DNA of 64,000 nucleotides. It comes from Catenuloplanes indicus (lineage in GTDB: Bacteria; Actinomycetota; Actinomycetes; Mycobacteriales; Micromonosporaceae). Position 1 is the first letter of the stretch. The number at the start of each line of letters is the position of its first letter. The position numbers and the translations under genes are program-made. Shown here in pieces: positions 1 to 7,082 of the stretch. The notes under the pieces are model-generated. The model was not told where the DNA came from, did no database searches, and saw nothing but the letters and a program-made list of their open reading frames with translations. Where the stretch lies: positions 3,348,001 to 3,412,000 of the forward strand of contig NZ_JAUSUZ010000001.1 of the NCBI RefSeq assembly GCF_030813715.1. Reading direction: 5' to 3'.

Positions 1-175
1 CCAGGTCCATGACCTTGACGACCCAGACCCGCTCCCCCGTCTCCTTGTCCCGCGCCTGGTTGTCCGCCTCCCCACGCCGGTCAAAGTCGACCTGCGCATC
101 CACCCCCAGGCAGAGCGCCCCGCGCGGAAACACGTACTCGGACGGCACCGGCACCTTCAACGTCAGCGGAACCAC
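1..175 (-). CDS. Plasmid replication/integration/excision activator (Pra-like), N-terminal part
   Basis: The first 58 codons of a leftward gene that runs off the window edge. It starts at GTG 175 with a clear AAGGAGG ribosome binding site at 183-189. The translated start contains VFPRGALCLG, DFDRRG and RDKETGERVWVVKVMDL, the pattern seen at the N-terminus of Pra-type proteins of actinomycete integrative elements (a hydrophobic VFP-G patch, a DFD motif, then a DKxTGxxVWxVxVxD strand). Pra proteins switch on replication and excision genes of the element and are usually repressed by a GntR protein; such a regulator lies nearby at 688-1416. Family assignment rests on motif memory and only the N-terminus is available. 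Confidence 0.65.
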   Translation of the reverse strand, partial: MVPLTLKVPVPSEYVFPRGALCLGVDAQVDFDRRGEADNQARDKETGERVWVVKVMDL

Positions 176-356
176 GAACCAGCCTCCTTGCTACACAGCC
201 ATCCAAGTGATGACCGGTTATGCAAACAAGCTAGGCCGACTTGTGCACACAAGCAAGAAACGAGATTTGGTTTTCAGATCACGCACATCCGGGCGCTTCG
301 ATCCCGGCTTGACGAGCGGCTTCCGTCTGCGTGGACGCCGCACGTAGGGTGCCTTA

Positions 357-659
357 ATGATCGACGAGGAGCGGGCGCGGCAGATCGCGGAAGCGATTCT
401 GGCTCACGATGCGACCGAGCCCGGCACACCGCCCTTGGCCATCGTCAACGTCGAGGAACACCCGATCGGCTGGGTGCTCTACTACAACTCCGCGAAGTAC
501 GTCCGGACCGGCAACTTCATGGACGCCACCGTGGGAAACGCGCCAATCGTGGTCGAGCGGGCGACTGGCCGTGCACACATCACGGGCACAGCTCGAAGCA
601 CCGCCTACTACCTGGCCGAACTCGACGCGGGAACGCACTCATGCACACACTGCCCCTAG
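357..659 (+). CDS. YrhB/Imm35-type immunity domain protein
   Basis: A 100-residue protein consisting almost entirely of one YrhB/Imm35-like domain. An N-terminal helix (residues 1-20) is followed by the strand GWVLYYNSAKY (about 38-48) and the diagnostic GNAPIVVERATG segment (about 60-72), ending in a YLAEL helix. Related domains are predicted to neutralise polymorphic peptidase or glutaminase-like toxins in Actinobacteria and Bacillus. No toxin gene is adjacent: the neighbours are the Pra-like gene (divergent) and a GntR gene (convergent, 28 bp away). It therefore looks like an orphan immunity gene carried as element cargo. The ATG at 357 has no strong ribosome binding site. Function is inferred from the domain. 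Confidence 0.6.
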   Translation: MIDEERARQIAEAILAHDATEPGTPPLAIVNVEEHPIGWVLYYNSAKYVRTGNFMDATVGNAPIVVERATGRAHITGTARSTAYYLAELDAGTHSCTHCP

Positions 660-687
660 CGAGGCGGCAGGGCATGAAGCTGCTGAG

Positions 688-1416
688 CTAGGGCAGCGGA
701 TATGCGTCGTCGATCTCGTGCCGCGAACCGGGCATCACCAATTGGGACGACAGCACGGCCTCACCCGACGACTGATACACCGTGATCACGGTGCTGATCA
801 CGGACTCGTCGTACGGCACCTCAAGCCAGCCGGCCTCGCTCTCGGTGACGCGGCGAGCGGTCAGCTGCTCGATCACGTAGTCCCCGCGGATGCCGCGTAC
901 CCGGTTGATGTGGTCAAGGAGGCTGCCGGCAATCGGGTCCGGCTTGATGATGTCGGTGCCGACCGCCACATCCACCGGAACGTACGTCGACACCATGTCA
1001 ACCGGCCCGAACTCCGACACCGTGATCCGGTGCCGCACGTAGACCGGCGTCTCGTTCGGGATGTGCAGCGAAGCCGCAATCCGCGGCGGAGCTAGCACCG
1101 GCCCGACGTGCACGACGTTTGTGGAAACGGTCTCATCCAGATACAACGCTTCCCGCGCATACTGCGGCGAGACACCGGACGCGGACGGCCGGCCACGCAC
1201 GAAGTGCCCCTTGCCCTGCTGCGACTCGATCCACCCGTCCTGACGCAGGATGCCCAGCGCCTTCAACACGGTCGGCCGCGCGACCCCGAACTCCTTGGCA
1301 AGCGTGTTCTCCGACGGCAGCGAGGTCCCCGGCGGGTACGTGTCGCTCTCGATGCGCTCACGGATCGTGTTGAGCACCCGCAGGTACTTCGGCGTCGGCA
1401 CCTCGTACGCGCTCAC
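688..1416 (-). CDS. GntR-family regulator with UTRA domain (KorSA-like)
   Basis: A 242-residue HutC-subfamily regulator. The N-terminal winged helix-turn-helix covers about residues 10-74 (LPSENTLAKEFGVARPTVLK then GKGHFV), and a UTRA ligand-binding domain fills about 95-235. The GTG at 1416 gives the normal N-terminus for the family (a few residues before YLRVLNTIRERI); in-frame codons further upstream would add an unusual leader. It is the last gene of a leftward cluster of four. In pSAM2-type elements a GntR protein, KorSA, represses pra, so this is a reasonable candidate for the same job on the Pra-like gene at 1-175. That role, and any operator, are not shown by the sequence. Confidence 0.8.
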   Translation of the reverse strand: MSAYEVPTPKYLRVLNTIRERIESDTYPPGTSLPSENTLAKEFGVARPTVLKALGILRQDGWIESQQGKGHFVRGRPSASGVSPQYAREALYLDETVSTNVVHVGPVLAPPRIAASLHIPNETPVYVRHRITVSEFGPVDMVSTYVPVDVAVGTDIIKPDPIAGSLLDHINRVRGIRGDYVIEQLTARRVTESEAGWLEVPYDESVISTVITVYQSSGEAVLSSQLVMPGSRHEIDDAYPLP

Positions 1417-1493
1417 ACACACCCCGTCCGGATCAACAACCCACTTGACAACACAAGACACTAAACCTGATGCACATGAGCAGGCAAGAACCG

Positions 1494-1775
1494 TCACGCG
1501 TCGGAGGGCTCTTCAACCACTTGAACGCCGAACCACTCCGTCCGGACGCCAACTCTGCGAAGCCCGATCAGCTGCGGGCGAGTGGCGCCGGGCCGCCGCG
1601 CCGGCAACCGCAAGTAGCGACCGAACACCCGCAACGCCGCGCGCCGCAGCGGACACGGCCCTTCAAGATCGCAGACCGGGCACCGCCCGTCGCTGGCGAG
1701 ATCGGTATGCCGATCCAACTGGCGCTGCGCCTCCCGCAGTTCGGAGCGCGCCTCAGCGGTCAGGTAGACCGTCAT
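1494..1775 (-). CDS. Small hypothetical protein with CPVC...C zinc-knuckle motif
   Basis: A 93-residue protein of unknown function. The N-terminus is a charged helix (residues 4-23), followed by the cysteine cluster CPVCDLEGPC at about 32-41 that could bind zinc with a further partner, then a basic, arginine-rich C-terminal half. It overlaps the upstream gene by 4 bp (ATG at 1775 inside the preceding stop region), which suggests translational coupling within the leftward operon. Proteins of this size and pattern are common cargo in actinomycete integrative elements, but I cannot name the family. Confidence 0.6.
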   Translation of the reverse strand: MTVYLTAEARSELREAQRQLDRHTDLASDGRCPVCDLEGPCPLRRAALRVFGRYLRLPARRPGATRPQLIGLRRVGVRTEWFGVQVVEEPSDA

Positions 1776-2026
1776 CGCTCAACCTTCCTCATCGGTCGTC
1801 GCTCCGGCGCAGCACGTCGTAGACCACCGCGGAGCACGAAGACCTCTCGTCGTACGGTCGCTTCACCAGTTACGGGGTCGACGACGTAGCCGAGAACCCA
1901 GGCCCATCCGTCGTAGGTCGCCCGGTCGGACACCGAGATCACCCGCAGAATCAATGCATTGGCGCCGTTGAACTGCACCGACGCTTGCCGATCGACGATC
2001 AGAACGTCGCCGACTTTGGGTTCCAT
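1772..2026 (-). CDS. Hypothetical element protein
   Basis: An 84-residue protein of unknown function, apparently all-beta: alternating hydrophobic residues VGDVLIVDR, NALILRVISV and WVLGYVVDPVTG suggest a small barrel. The ATG at 2026 is preferred because GGAGGG lies 5-9 bases upstream; the longer reading from GTG 2038 would put that ribosome binding site inside the coding region. It sits between two small cysteine-rich genes in a leftward operon and overlaps the next gene by 4 bp. No enzyme motif is visible. Confidence 0.55.
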   Translation of the reverse strand: MEPKVGDVLIVDRQASVQFNGANALILRVISVSDRATYDGWAWVLGYVVDPVTGEATVRREVFVLRGGLRRAAPERRPMRKVER

Positions 2027-2076
2027 CGCACCCTCCACCGAAGCCGGAATGGCGAAGGGCGCCGAGGCGGGCCTTC

Positions 2077-2385
2077 CTACTCCTGTTGCGAGCCAGGAGA
2101 GAGAAGCGGCGCGAGCTTGGCCCGCCTCGACGCCACATCAGGACGCGACTGCTTCCCAGAGCCGCCACAGTCCAGGCACGGCCGACGAAACGACGCGTCG
2201 GCCCGTTCGCAGGTGTAGGCCATCACGCGCATGGCCGACCGCCTGACCACGTACTTCCAGCCGAACCCCCGACACGAGGCACAGACCAGAAACTCCACAG
2301 CAGCGGCTGGAAGCGGATGCCTGACCTGCTCGTCCCGATCCGGGCACCGCTCGGAGACACCCGTCTCGATCTCGCTCGCCGACAT
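2077..2385 (-). CDS. DnaJ-type zinc-finger-like small protein
   Basis: A 102-residue protein with two CxxCxGxG-type units, CASCRGFG at about 36-43 and CLDCGGSG at about 70-77, resembling half of the zinc-binding cysteine-rich region of DnaJ. An extra Cys precedes the second unit. There is no J domain, so it is not a DnaJ. The ATG at 2385 has a GGGAGG ribosome binding site. It is the first gene of the leftward cluster 2385-688 and lies just downstream of a strong predicted promoter. Function unknown; zinc binding is inferred from the cysteines. Confidence 0.6.
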   Translation of the reverse strand: MSASEIETGVSERCPDRDEQVRHPLPAAAVEFLVCASCRGFGWKYVVRRSAMRVMAYTCERADASFRRPCLDCGGSGKQSRPDVASRRAKLAPLLSPGSQQE

Positions 2386-2407
2386 CCGACCTCCCAGCCA
2401 CCACCAT

Positions 2408-2458
2408 TAGAGCTAGCTCTATTAGAGCCACGGCAGGTCAGCAGTGTCAATAGAGCTA
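2408..2458. promoter_or_regulatory. Probable GntR operator: TAGAGCTAGCTCTA palindrome plus half sites
   Basis: A perfect 14-bp palindrome TAGAGCTAGCTCTA (2408-2421) is followed by TAGAG at 2423 and TAGAGCTA at 2451-2458. The group overlaps the -10 and predicted start of the leftward promoter and lies 65-115 bp upstream of the rightward GntR gene. Palindromes of this size between divergent genes, one of them GntR, commonly are GntR operators. The regulator that binds is inferred. Confidence 0.5.
2421..2450 (-). promoter_or_regulatory. Promoter of the leftward operon (TTGACA - 18 bp - TCTAAT)
   Basis: On the minus strand TTGACA (2445-2450) and TCTAAT (2421-2426) are separated by 18 bp, close to the housekeeping consensus and unusually good for a high-GC genome. 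It points at the gene starting at 2385. The -10 lies inside a repeated TAGAG motif and directly beside a palindrome, so it is likely controlled by a repressor. Confidence 0.6.
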
Positions 2459-2522
2459 CCCCTAAGAAAGAAACTGGCGCTCCGAGGTGCTAGCTTCAGG
2501 GCGCTCGATCGAGGAGGAACCA

Positions 2523-3273
2523 TGACCACCGGCTATCGCGAGCTGGCAGCCATCCTGCGGACGGCGATCCTGCAAGGCGAGTACGCCGAGGGCACCACGC
2601 TGCCCAAGCAGGACGAGATCGCGACGCTGCACGGCGTCAACATCAAGACCGTCCGCCAAGCGGTACGCATCCTCGAAGCCGAAGGTCTCGTGACCCCGGT
2701 GTCGTCCGCCCGCGCCTGCCGATGAAGCGGCTCGGCGCCGACCGCTACGCGAAGAGCAAGTGGAAGGGCACCGGCCTGGTCGCGTTCGCTGCCGACCGCG
2801 AGGCCACCGGCCGGCCATGGCAACCCGGAGACCAAACTCAGACGGTACGGATGACGACCGCGGACGCCGATATCGCCGAAGCGCTCGGCCTGGAGGTCGG
2901 TGATCCGGTCTACGAGCGGGCACGCCTGGTCAAGGAAGCCAACGTCCCGACGCACACCCTGACCAGCTACTACCGCCCGGAAGACGTCGAGGGCACTCCG
3001 CTCGTCGACGCGAAGGCCGGCCCGGCCGGCCGCGGTGGCGGTTTCGCCGTCCTCACCAGCCAGGGCTTGGAGCCGGACAACATGACGGAGACGATCTGCG
3101 CCCGGATGCCGTCACCCGACGAGATCGAACAGCTCCAACTACCCGCCGGCGAACCGGTGATGATCCTGCACCGCACCACCTACACGGCCGAGGGACGCCC
3201 GATCGAGTTCGCCCGCGGCGTCCACGCAGCTTCCCGCTTCGCCTGGACCTACCACTTCCAGATCCCCGACTGA
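2523..3273 (+). pseudogene. GntR/UTRA regulator split by a frameshift
   Basis: Codons from ATG 2523 (ribosome binding site GAGGAGG) encode a complete GntR winged helix (YRELAAILRTAILQGEY through LEAEGLVTPV) but stop at 2725. A UTRA domain continues in the next frame to 3273, starting with VVRPRLPMKRLGADRYA. Intact relatives have about five further residues (an RRRGT-like turn) at the junction, which fits a small out-of-frame deletion around 2698-2706. Remarkably, the stop of the first frame and an ATG of the second overlap as ATGA (2722-2725), so the two halves could still be made as separate, translationally coupled polypeptides of 67 and 183 residues. Otherwise a pseudogene. The first half alone could still bind the operator at 2408-2458. 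Confidence 0.7.
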
Positions 3274-3294
3274 CCCACGCTCGGAGGCCCCGCC

Positions 3295-3960
3295 ATGCCG
3301 AACAGCACCGCCGTCATCCCCGCCGAGATTCGCGAGGATGTCGAGACCCTCTGGAACTACCACCAGATGGGCCACGAAGTCCGCCCGACCGACATCGGCA
3401 TCGGGCTCGGCAGCCACGACATCGGCGTGGCCATGATCGGCACTGACCTCTACCACCGCGGCATGTACCCGATCCTGCTCTTCACCGGCGCGAACGCCCC
3501 ACCTACGGTCGAGGTCTTCCCACGCGGCGAAGCCGTGCACTACCGCGAATACGCCCTTGCGCACGGCGTCCCCGACGAGGCGATCCTCATCGAGACCAAG
3601 GCCCGGCACACCGCCGAGAACATCGTGCTGTCCCGCGAACTGCTGGAAGAGCGGGGCTACAAGGACATCAAGACCATCACCCTCATGTCCCGCCCCTACC
3701 AGCAGCGACGCGGCTACTCCATTTGCAAGAAGCACTGGCCCGAGGTCGAGGTCATCTGCGCTTCACACCCCCTGCCGATCGACGACTACTTCGCCTTCAT
3801 CGGCAACGCCAAAAAGGTCATCGACACCATGGTCGGCGATACCCAGCGCATCGACACCTGGGCGGAAGCCGGGTGGGCAATCCCCCAGCCGATGCCCGAC
3901 TCAGTCCGGATGGCATACGGCCGCCTCGTGGCAGCCGGCTACACAAGCCGCCTGGTCTGA
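3295..3960 (+). CDS. YdcF/ElyC-family (DUF218) protein
   Basis: A 221-residue soluble DUF218 protein. The family's Rossmann-like pattern is visible: GIGLGSHDIGVA (about 35-46), LLFTGANAPPT (about 61-71), GEAVHYREYALAHGVPDEAILIET (79-102), then RHTAENIVLSRELL (104-117) and ITLMSRPYQQRRGY. Relatives bind nucleotides or act on envelope precursors; here no membrane segment or signal peptide is present, so a cytoplasmic role is more likely. It starts 22 bp after the broken GntR gene with a good GGAGG site and probably shares its transcript. GntR-YdcF pairs recur in actinomycete integrative elements. Substrate unknown. Confidence 0.75.
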   Translation: MPNSTAVIPAEIREDVETLWNYHQMGHEVRPTDIGIGLGSHDIGVAMIGTDLYHRGMYPILLFTGANAPPTVEVFPRGEAVHYREYALAHGVPDEAILIETKARHTAENIVLSRELLEERGYKDIKTITLMSRPYQQRRGYSICKKHWPEVEVICASHPLPIDDYFAFIGNAKKVIDTMVGDTQRIDTWAEAGWAIPQPMPDSVRMAYGRLVAAGYTSRLV

Positions 3961-4361
3961 GGGTTCAAGCTCGAAGCCGGCTTCTCCCGGCCTTTCCCTC
4001 TGCTCCCGGAATCGCAAGGAGCACGGGCCGCGCCATTTACCCTGCCCAGGGCGCGCGACATGGACCCGAGCAGCCGGGAGAACCCCTCAAGGTCTTCCTC
4101 CACAAGGATCAGCTCCATCACCGGCTCCTCAATGCCGACGGCATACGCCTCGAACTCGACCAAGGTCACGTCCGGCAACAACGTGCACCTGAGCAGGCGG
4201 ATCCCAACCCGAGTACCCAACGCATCACTCAATTGCATGAATTCCATGCGCGATCGATGCCACGTGCCCGCCGATTCCACCCAGCACTCAGCCGGATCAC
4301 ACCAGAGCGGGTGATCGTCGCTCTTTGTTTCCGTCTCGCCTTCAATAGTTTCCGCAGACAT
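3939..4361 (-). CDS. Hypothetical protein with WCDPAEC motif
   Basis: A 140-residue protein of unknown function. Near the N-terminus is HPLWCDPAECWVESAGTWHRS (split here as WCDPAEC, about 20-26, plus a following WH), a Cys-Cys-His arrangement often seen in short actinobacterial proteins encoded next to XRE/DUF397 genes. The middle contains two beta-rich stretches. The start at ATG 4361 has a GAGGAG site; the longer reading has none. It is divergent from the XRE gene at 4539 and its 3' end overlaps the YdcF gene by 22 bp on the opposite strand. Confidence 0.55.
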   Translation of the reverse strand: MSAETIEGETETKSDDHPLWCDPAECWVESAGTWHRSRMEFMQLSDALGTRVGIRLLRCTLLPDVTLVEFEAYAVGIEEPVMELILVEEDLEGFSRLLGSMSRALGRVNGAARAPCDSGSRGKGREKPASSLNPQTRRLV

Positions 4362-4538
4362 CAACTCTCCTCGGACATAGGTGCCAGTCGCGCCGGCTGC
4401 CATGGCCGCCTCGCCACAAGAACTATTTCCGATAGCACCGCTCGATGGAATCGTTCCGACTCCCCATGACCGACAGTCCGAAGCCGTTAGCCAGCAAGGG
4501 AATCCGAGATCATTCATGAGGAATGGCTGTGGTACGCC

Positions 4539-5378
4539 ATGATCGGCGACCAATCACGTACCCCACACCCGACCCTGGTCTCCCTGGGCAGAGAACTGCG
4601 GATCGCACGCGAATCTCGCGGCATAACCCAACAAGATCTGGGCGCAGAGATCCACTTCTCGGACAGCCAGATTTCCGCCGTTGAGACCGGCCGGCGCCTA
4701 CCCAGCGACGCCCTCATCCGGCGTGCCGACGAGACACTCGGCACAGCCGGCCTTCTCATCCGCCTCTTGGAAACCGCGCAGGCGACCGCAACCCGAGAGA
4801 CTCTGCCCGAGTGGTTCCGCCCCTGGGCAGACATCGAGCAGGCCGCCACCACGCTCCGCTCATACCAACCACTCGTCTTGGACGGCCTACTACAGACCCC
4901 CGCCTACGCGCACGCCATGTTCAAAACCGGCGACCCAGCAGCCGACAAGGACACGCTCCAGCGCGCAGTAACGGCCCGCATCGACCGGCAACAGATACTC
5001 AGCCGCCCGAACCCACCGCGGCTCATCACGATCCTCGAAGAGGCAGTTCTCTACCGCCCCGTCGGCGCCACCCCTGAGCTGATGCGCCATCAACTCGATC
5101 ACCTGGCCACGGTCGGCCGCACCGGCACCATCGAGATCCACATCCTCCGCACCGAGGTAGGCACACACCGAGGCCTAGCCGGCGCCTTCGCACTCGCCAC
5201 GGTCCCAGGCCATCCTGAGGTCGCGTACATCGACACTCAGCTCAGCGGCCTGGTCATCGAGGCCACGACAGACGTTGATGCCATCCGCCACATCTGGGAA
5301 GGTCTCCTAGGGGAGGCCCTTCCTCAACGCCAGTCGCTCAAGCTGATCCAGGAGGCATCAGAGTCATGGACCACTTGA
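4539..5378 (+). CDS. XRE-type regulator with DUF5753 domain
   Basis: A 279-residue transcriptional regulator. An XRE helix-turn-helix occupies about residues 14-68 (LRIARESRGITQQDLGAEIH then SQISAVETGRRLP), and a DUF5753 domain follows from about 95 to 270 (containing LDGLLQTPAYAHAM and a conserved GTHRGLAG). This architecture is widespread in Streptomyces and relatives, where it is paired with a short DUF397 protein and affects development or antibiotic synthesis. The downstream DUF397 gene overlaps it by 13 bp, so the pair is translationally coupled. Target genes are not identifiable here. Confidence 0.85.
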   Translation: MIGDQSRTPHPTLVSLGRELRIARESRGITQQDLGAEIHFSDSQISAVETGRRLPSDALIRRADETLGTAGLLIRLLETAQATATRETLPEWFRPWADIEQAATTLRSYQPLVLDGLLQTPAYAHAMFKTGDPAADKDTLQRAVTARIDRQQILSRPNPPRLITILEEAVLYRPVGATPELMRHQLDHLATVGRTGTIEIHILRTEVGTHRGLAGAFALATVPGHPEVAYIDTQLSGLVIEATTDVDAIRHIWEGLLGEALPQRQSLKLIQEASESWTT

Positions 5379-5557
5379 CTTGGAAGAAGTCCACCCGCAG
5401 CAGCCCCAACGGCGGCCATTGCGTCGAGGTTGCGACAGCATCGAGCGATCACGTCCTAATACGGGACAGCAAAGCCGTCCGCGGCCCACTCCTCCGGATA
5501 AGCAGCCCATCATGGAAAGCATTCATCCAAACACTCACGCACCAGGCCAACACTTGA
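5366..5557 (+). CDS. DUF397 protein, partner of the XRE regulator
   Basis: A 63-residue protein that is a single DUF397 domain: WKKSTRSSPNGGHCVEVA (residues 6-23), LIRDSKAVRGP and a final W-F helix. Such proteins accompany XRE/DUF5753 regulators and are thought to act as antagonists or partners. The ATG at 5366 has an AGGAGG site inside the preceding gene, with which it overlaps by 13 bp. Confidence 0.85.
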   Translation: MDHLTWKKSTRSSPNGGHCVEVATASSDHVLIRDSKAVRGPLLRISSPSWKAFIQTLTHQANT

Positions 5558-5680
5558 GATGCTGGTCAAATCGCGCCTCTACAGCAAGACCACACCACAC
5601 GCCGCCGCAATACACCTACGCCGCAGGTGAGGCCAAAGTCAACCAACGCGTCGCTTCAGCGATTGGGATATCCGGCAAGT

Positions 5681-6175
5681 TCAGAAGGAGCGCGAAGTGA
5701 AGCTCATGTTCGCATCACGAAGGTTACCCAACGTAATACGAGGAAAGCCCAATCTAGTCGACATGGAACTAATTGCCTCCCGAACGTACGGAAACGCTGT
5801 AGGCAGAGCTACCTTCTGAGCAAAAACCGCAATTTCCTCACGAGCGCAGCCCTGAACCTCAGTCCAGCTTCCCGACGGAACTTCATACTCGCAGACAATT
5901 ACGCATTGAAGCCGCGCCAACAAATGCCCGTCGCTGAATTCATCATCGTCCGCATTCTCGTCGTCCATCTCCACATCAAAAAGAGAGCACCGAGCTACAA
6001 ATCGGCAGAGTATGCCCTCTTCATCATCCTTAAGCGCCCAAGCAGTTCCCAGCGCAAACTGAAGACCTTCCACTTTTGCTAGGCGCTTCAAGGAAGCATT
6101 GAAGGACTGAACCACAACTTCCGCAAGCTCAACAGTATCCAACACACTTCGCGCGCTCACCGAAGTATCACCCAT
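5681..6175 (-). CDS. SecB-like chaperone of a toxin-antitoxin-chaperone module
   Basis: A 164-residue protein, third gene of a leftward three-gene module. The SecB-like signature is in the C-terminal part: LPTAFPYVREAISSMSTRLG (about 126-145) then FPRITLGNL, matching the SecB pattern of a FPxxR helix followed by a GxPxLxL turn. The N-terminus (SARSVLDTVELAEVVVQSFN) and a central acidic loop EMDDENADDDEF are less typical. In Mycobacterium tuberculosis the SecB-like Rv1957 protects the antitoxin HigA1 from aggregation and degradation; the same role is inferred here. The start ATG at 6175 overlaps the antitoxin stop as TGATG. The gene is clearly AT-richer than the chromosome. Confidence 0.7.
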   Translation of the reverse strand: MGDTSVSARSVLDTVELAEVVVQSFNASLKRLAKVEGLQFALGTAWALKDDEEGILCRFVARCSLFDVEMDDENADDDEFSDGHLLARLQCVIVCEYEVPSGSWTEVQGCAREEIAVFAQKVALPTAFPYVREAISSMSTRLGFPRITLGNLRDANMSFTSRSF

Positions 6176-6645
6176 CAAGAAACAGCCTCATTAAAGACGA
6201 TGAAGACGTTACCATCAAGGCGTTGCGACCTACCGCCAGAATGACTTTCCTCGCCAAGCTGATTCCAATTAACGTCGCCCAAATCGGAATTTGCCAAGGA
6301 ACGAGGCGAATCTTCCCTCACGGCCTTGTGCGTGGTCCAGGCCACCCTCATTCTCCTTACAGCATCTTCCCGGGGGCGCCCCAGAGGCACGGCCTTAATT
6401 TCCAGTTCGCATCCGAGCTCATGCAGATACTCGGCTAGAGTCGAAATTCGGACATTTCCATCCCCCCGAAAAACCTGATTAACCGCCGACTTCCGAATGC
6501 CGAGACGGCCAGCAAGTTCCGCTTGACTCACACCCGAGCGTCGAAGCGCTGAATGCAAAACCTTAAGGACCCCATACCGTAAGCGTGAGACCGAGAGCGC
6601 ACGAGCACCTTTAGGCGTTGCTACCAACTGATCATAAAGCGTCAT
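6175..6645 (-). CDS. higA: HigA-type antitoxin with C-terminal extension
   Basis: A 156-residue XRE-family protein. The helix-turn-helix spans about residues 28-72 (LRRSGVSQAELAGRLGIRKS and AVNQVFRGDGNVRISTLAEYL). Beyond it is a tail of roughly 70 residues, longer than in ordinary HigA, ending in GNVFIVFNEAVS. In chaperone-dependent modules such a tail is the chaperone addiction sequence, which makes the antitoxin unstable unless the SecB-like partner binds it; the hydrophobic end here fits that role by inference. It overlaps the toxin gene by ATGA (6642-6645) and the chaperone gene by TGATG. Probably represses its own promoter through the palindrome at 7047-7062. Confidence 0.75.
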   Translation of the reverse strand: MTLYDQLVATPKGARALSVSRLRYGVLKVLHSALRRSGVSQAELAGRLGIRKSAVNQVFRGDGNVRISTLAEYLHELGCELEIKAVPLGRPREDAVRRMRVAWTTHKAVREDSPRSLANSDLGDVNWNQLGEESHSGGRSQRLDGNVFIVFNEAVS

Positions 6646-7055
6646 AGCAGCTCATCCTCTCCCCTCACCCGCATTGCCAATCTTTTATACCTAGGAGGAC
6701 ACTCTCTACCATTTTTTAAAAAGCCATTCGTCAAACGAACGGCCCTGCATCGGGAATGGGAATTTGCATAATAGAAAGGCAATCTAACATCCACCGCTTT
6801 AATTTCCCAGATATCGTTACCCAAGCTATTCAACTGCAAAGGAACGTCTAGAGTTCCAGTTCGCGCAAACTCCTCGAACCTAATAAGAACATCCGCAATT
6901 CTTCCGAAATCTTCTTTTCTTATTAACTCTTCGAGGAAAGCATCGGCAGGAGCTGCTCCGTTCGCCATGCGCGCAGCCTCGATGACCAGCACACCACCTC
7001 GCTCGTACCGAATCCTCCCGCAGTCTTCGCAGCTTGAGCGACCGAGTACAGTCAA
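6642..7055 (-). CDS. higB: HigB/RelE-superfamily toxin (Gp49-like)
   Basis: A 137-residue protein of the RelE/HigB superfamily. The core runs PLQLNSLGNDIWEIKAVDVR (about 73-92), then LPFYYANS (beta strand) and RLTNGFLKNGRECPPRYKRLA (about 107-127), the usual arrangement of a strand pair followed by GFxK and P-helix. Members cleave mRNA on the ribosome. The TTG start at 7055 is supported by GGAGGT 6 bases upstream, although an operator overlaps it; V22 or M30 are possible alternatives. It is first in the module, as in M. tuberculosis higB1-higA1-Rv1957. Codon use is AT-rich compared with neighbours, pointing to recent acquisition. Confidence 0.7.
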   Translation of the reverse strand: MTVLGRSSCEDCGRIRYERGGVLVIEAARMANGAAPADAFLEELIRKEDFGRIADVLIRFEEFARTGTLDVPLQLNSLGNDIWEIKAVDVRLPFYYANSHSRCRAVRLTNGFLKNGRECPPRYKRLAMRVRGEDELL

Positions 7056-7082
7056 GACTGTACCTCCATGTCCGGCATTATG
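7047..7082 (-). promoter_or_regulatory. Promoter and autoregulatory operator of the TA-chaperone module
   Basis: On the minus strand an extended -10 (TGG followed by CATAAT, 7077-7082) predicts a transcript starting near 7070. Immediately downstream is a perfect inverted repeat TACAGTC-N2-GACTGTA (7047-7062), which straddles the TTG start codon of the toxin. This is the expected place and form for a HigA-type operator. No good -35 is seen, as is usual with an extended -10. Confidence 0.6.
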
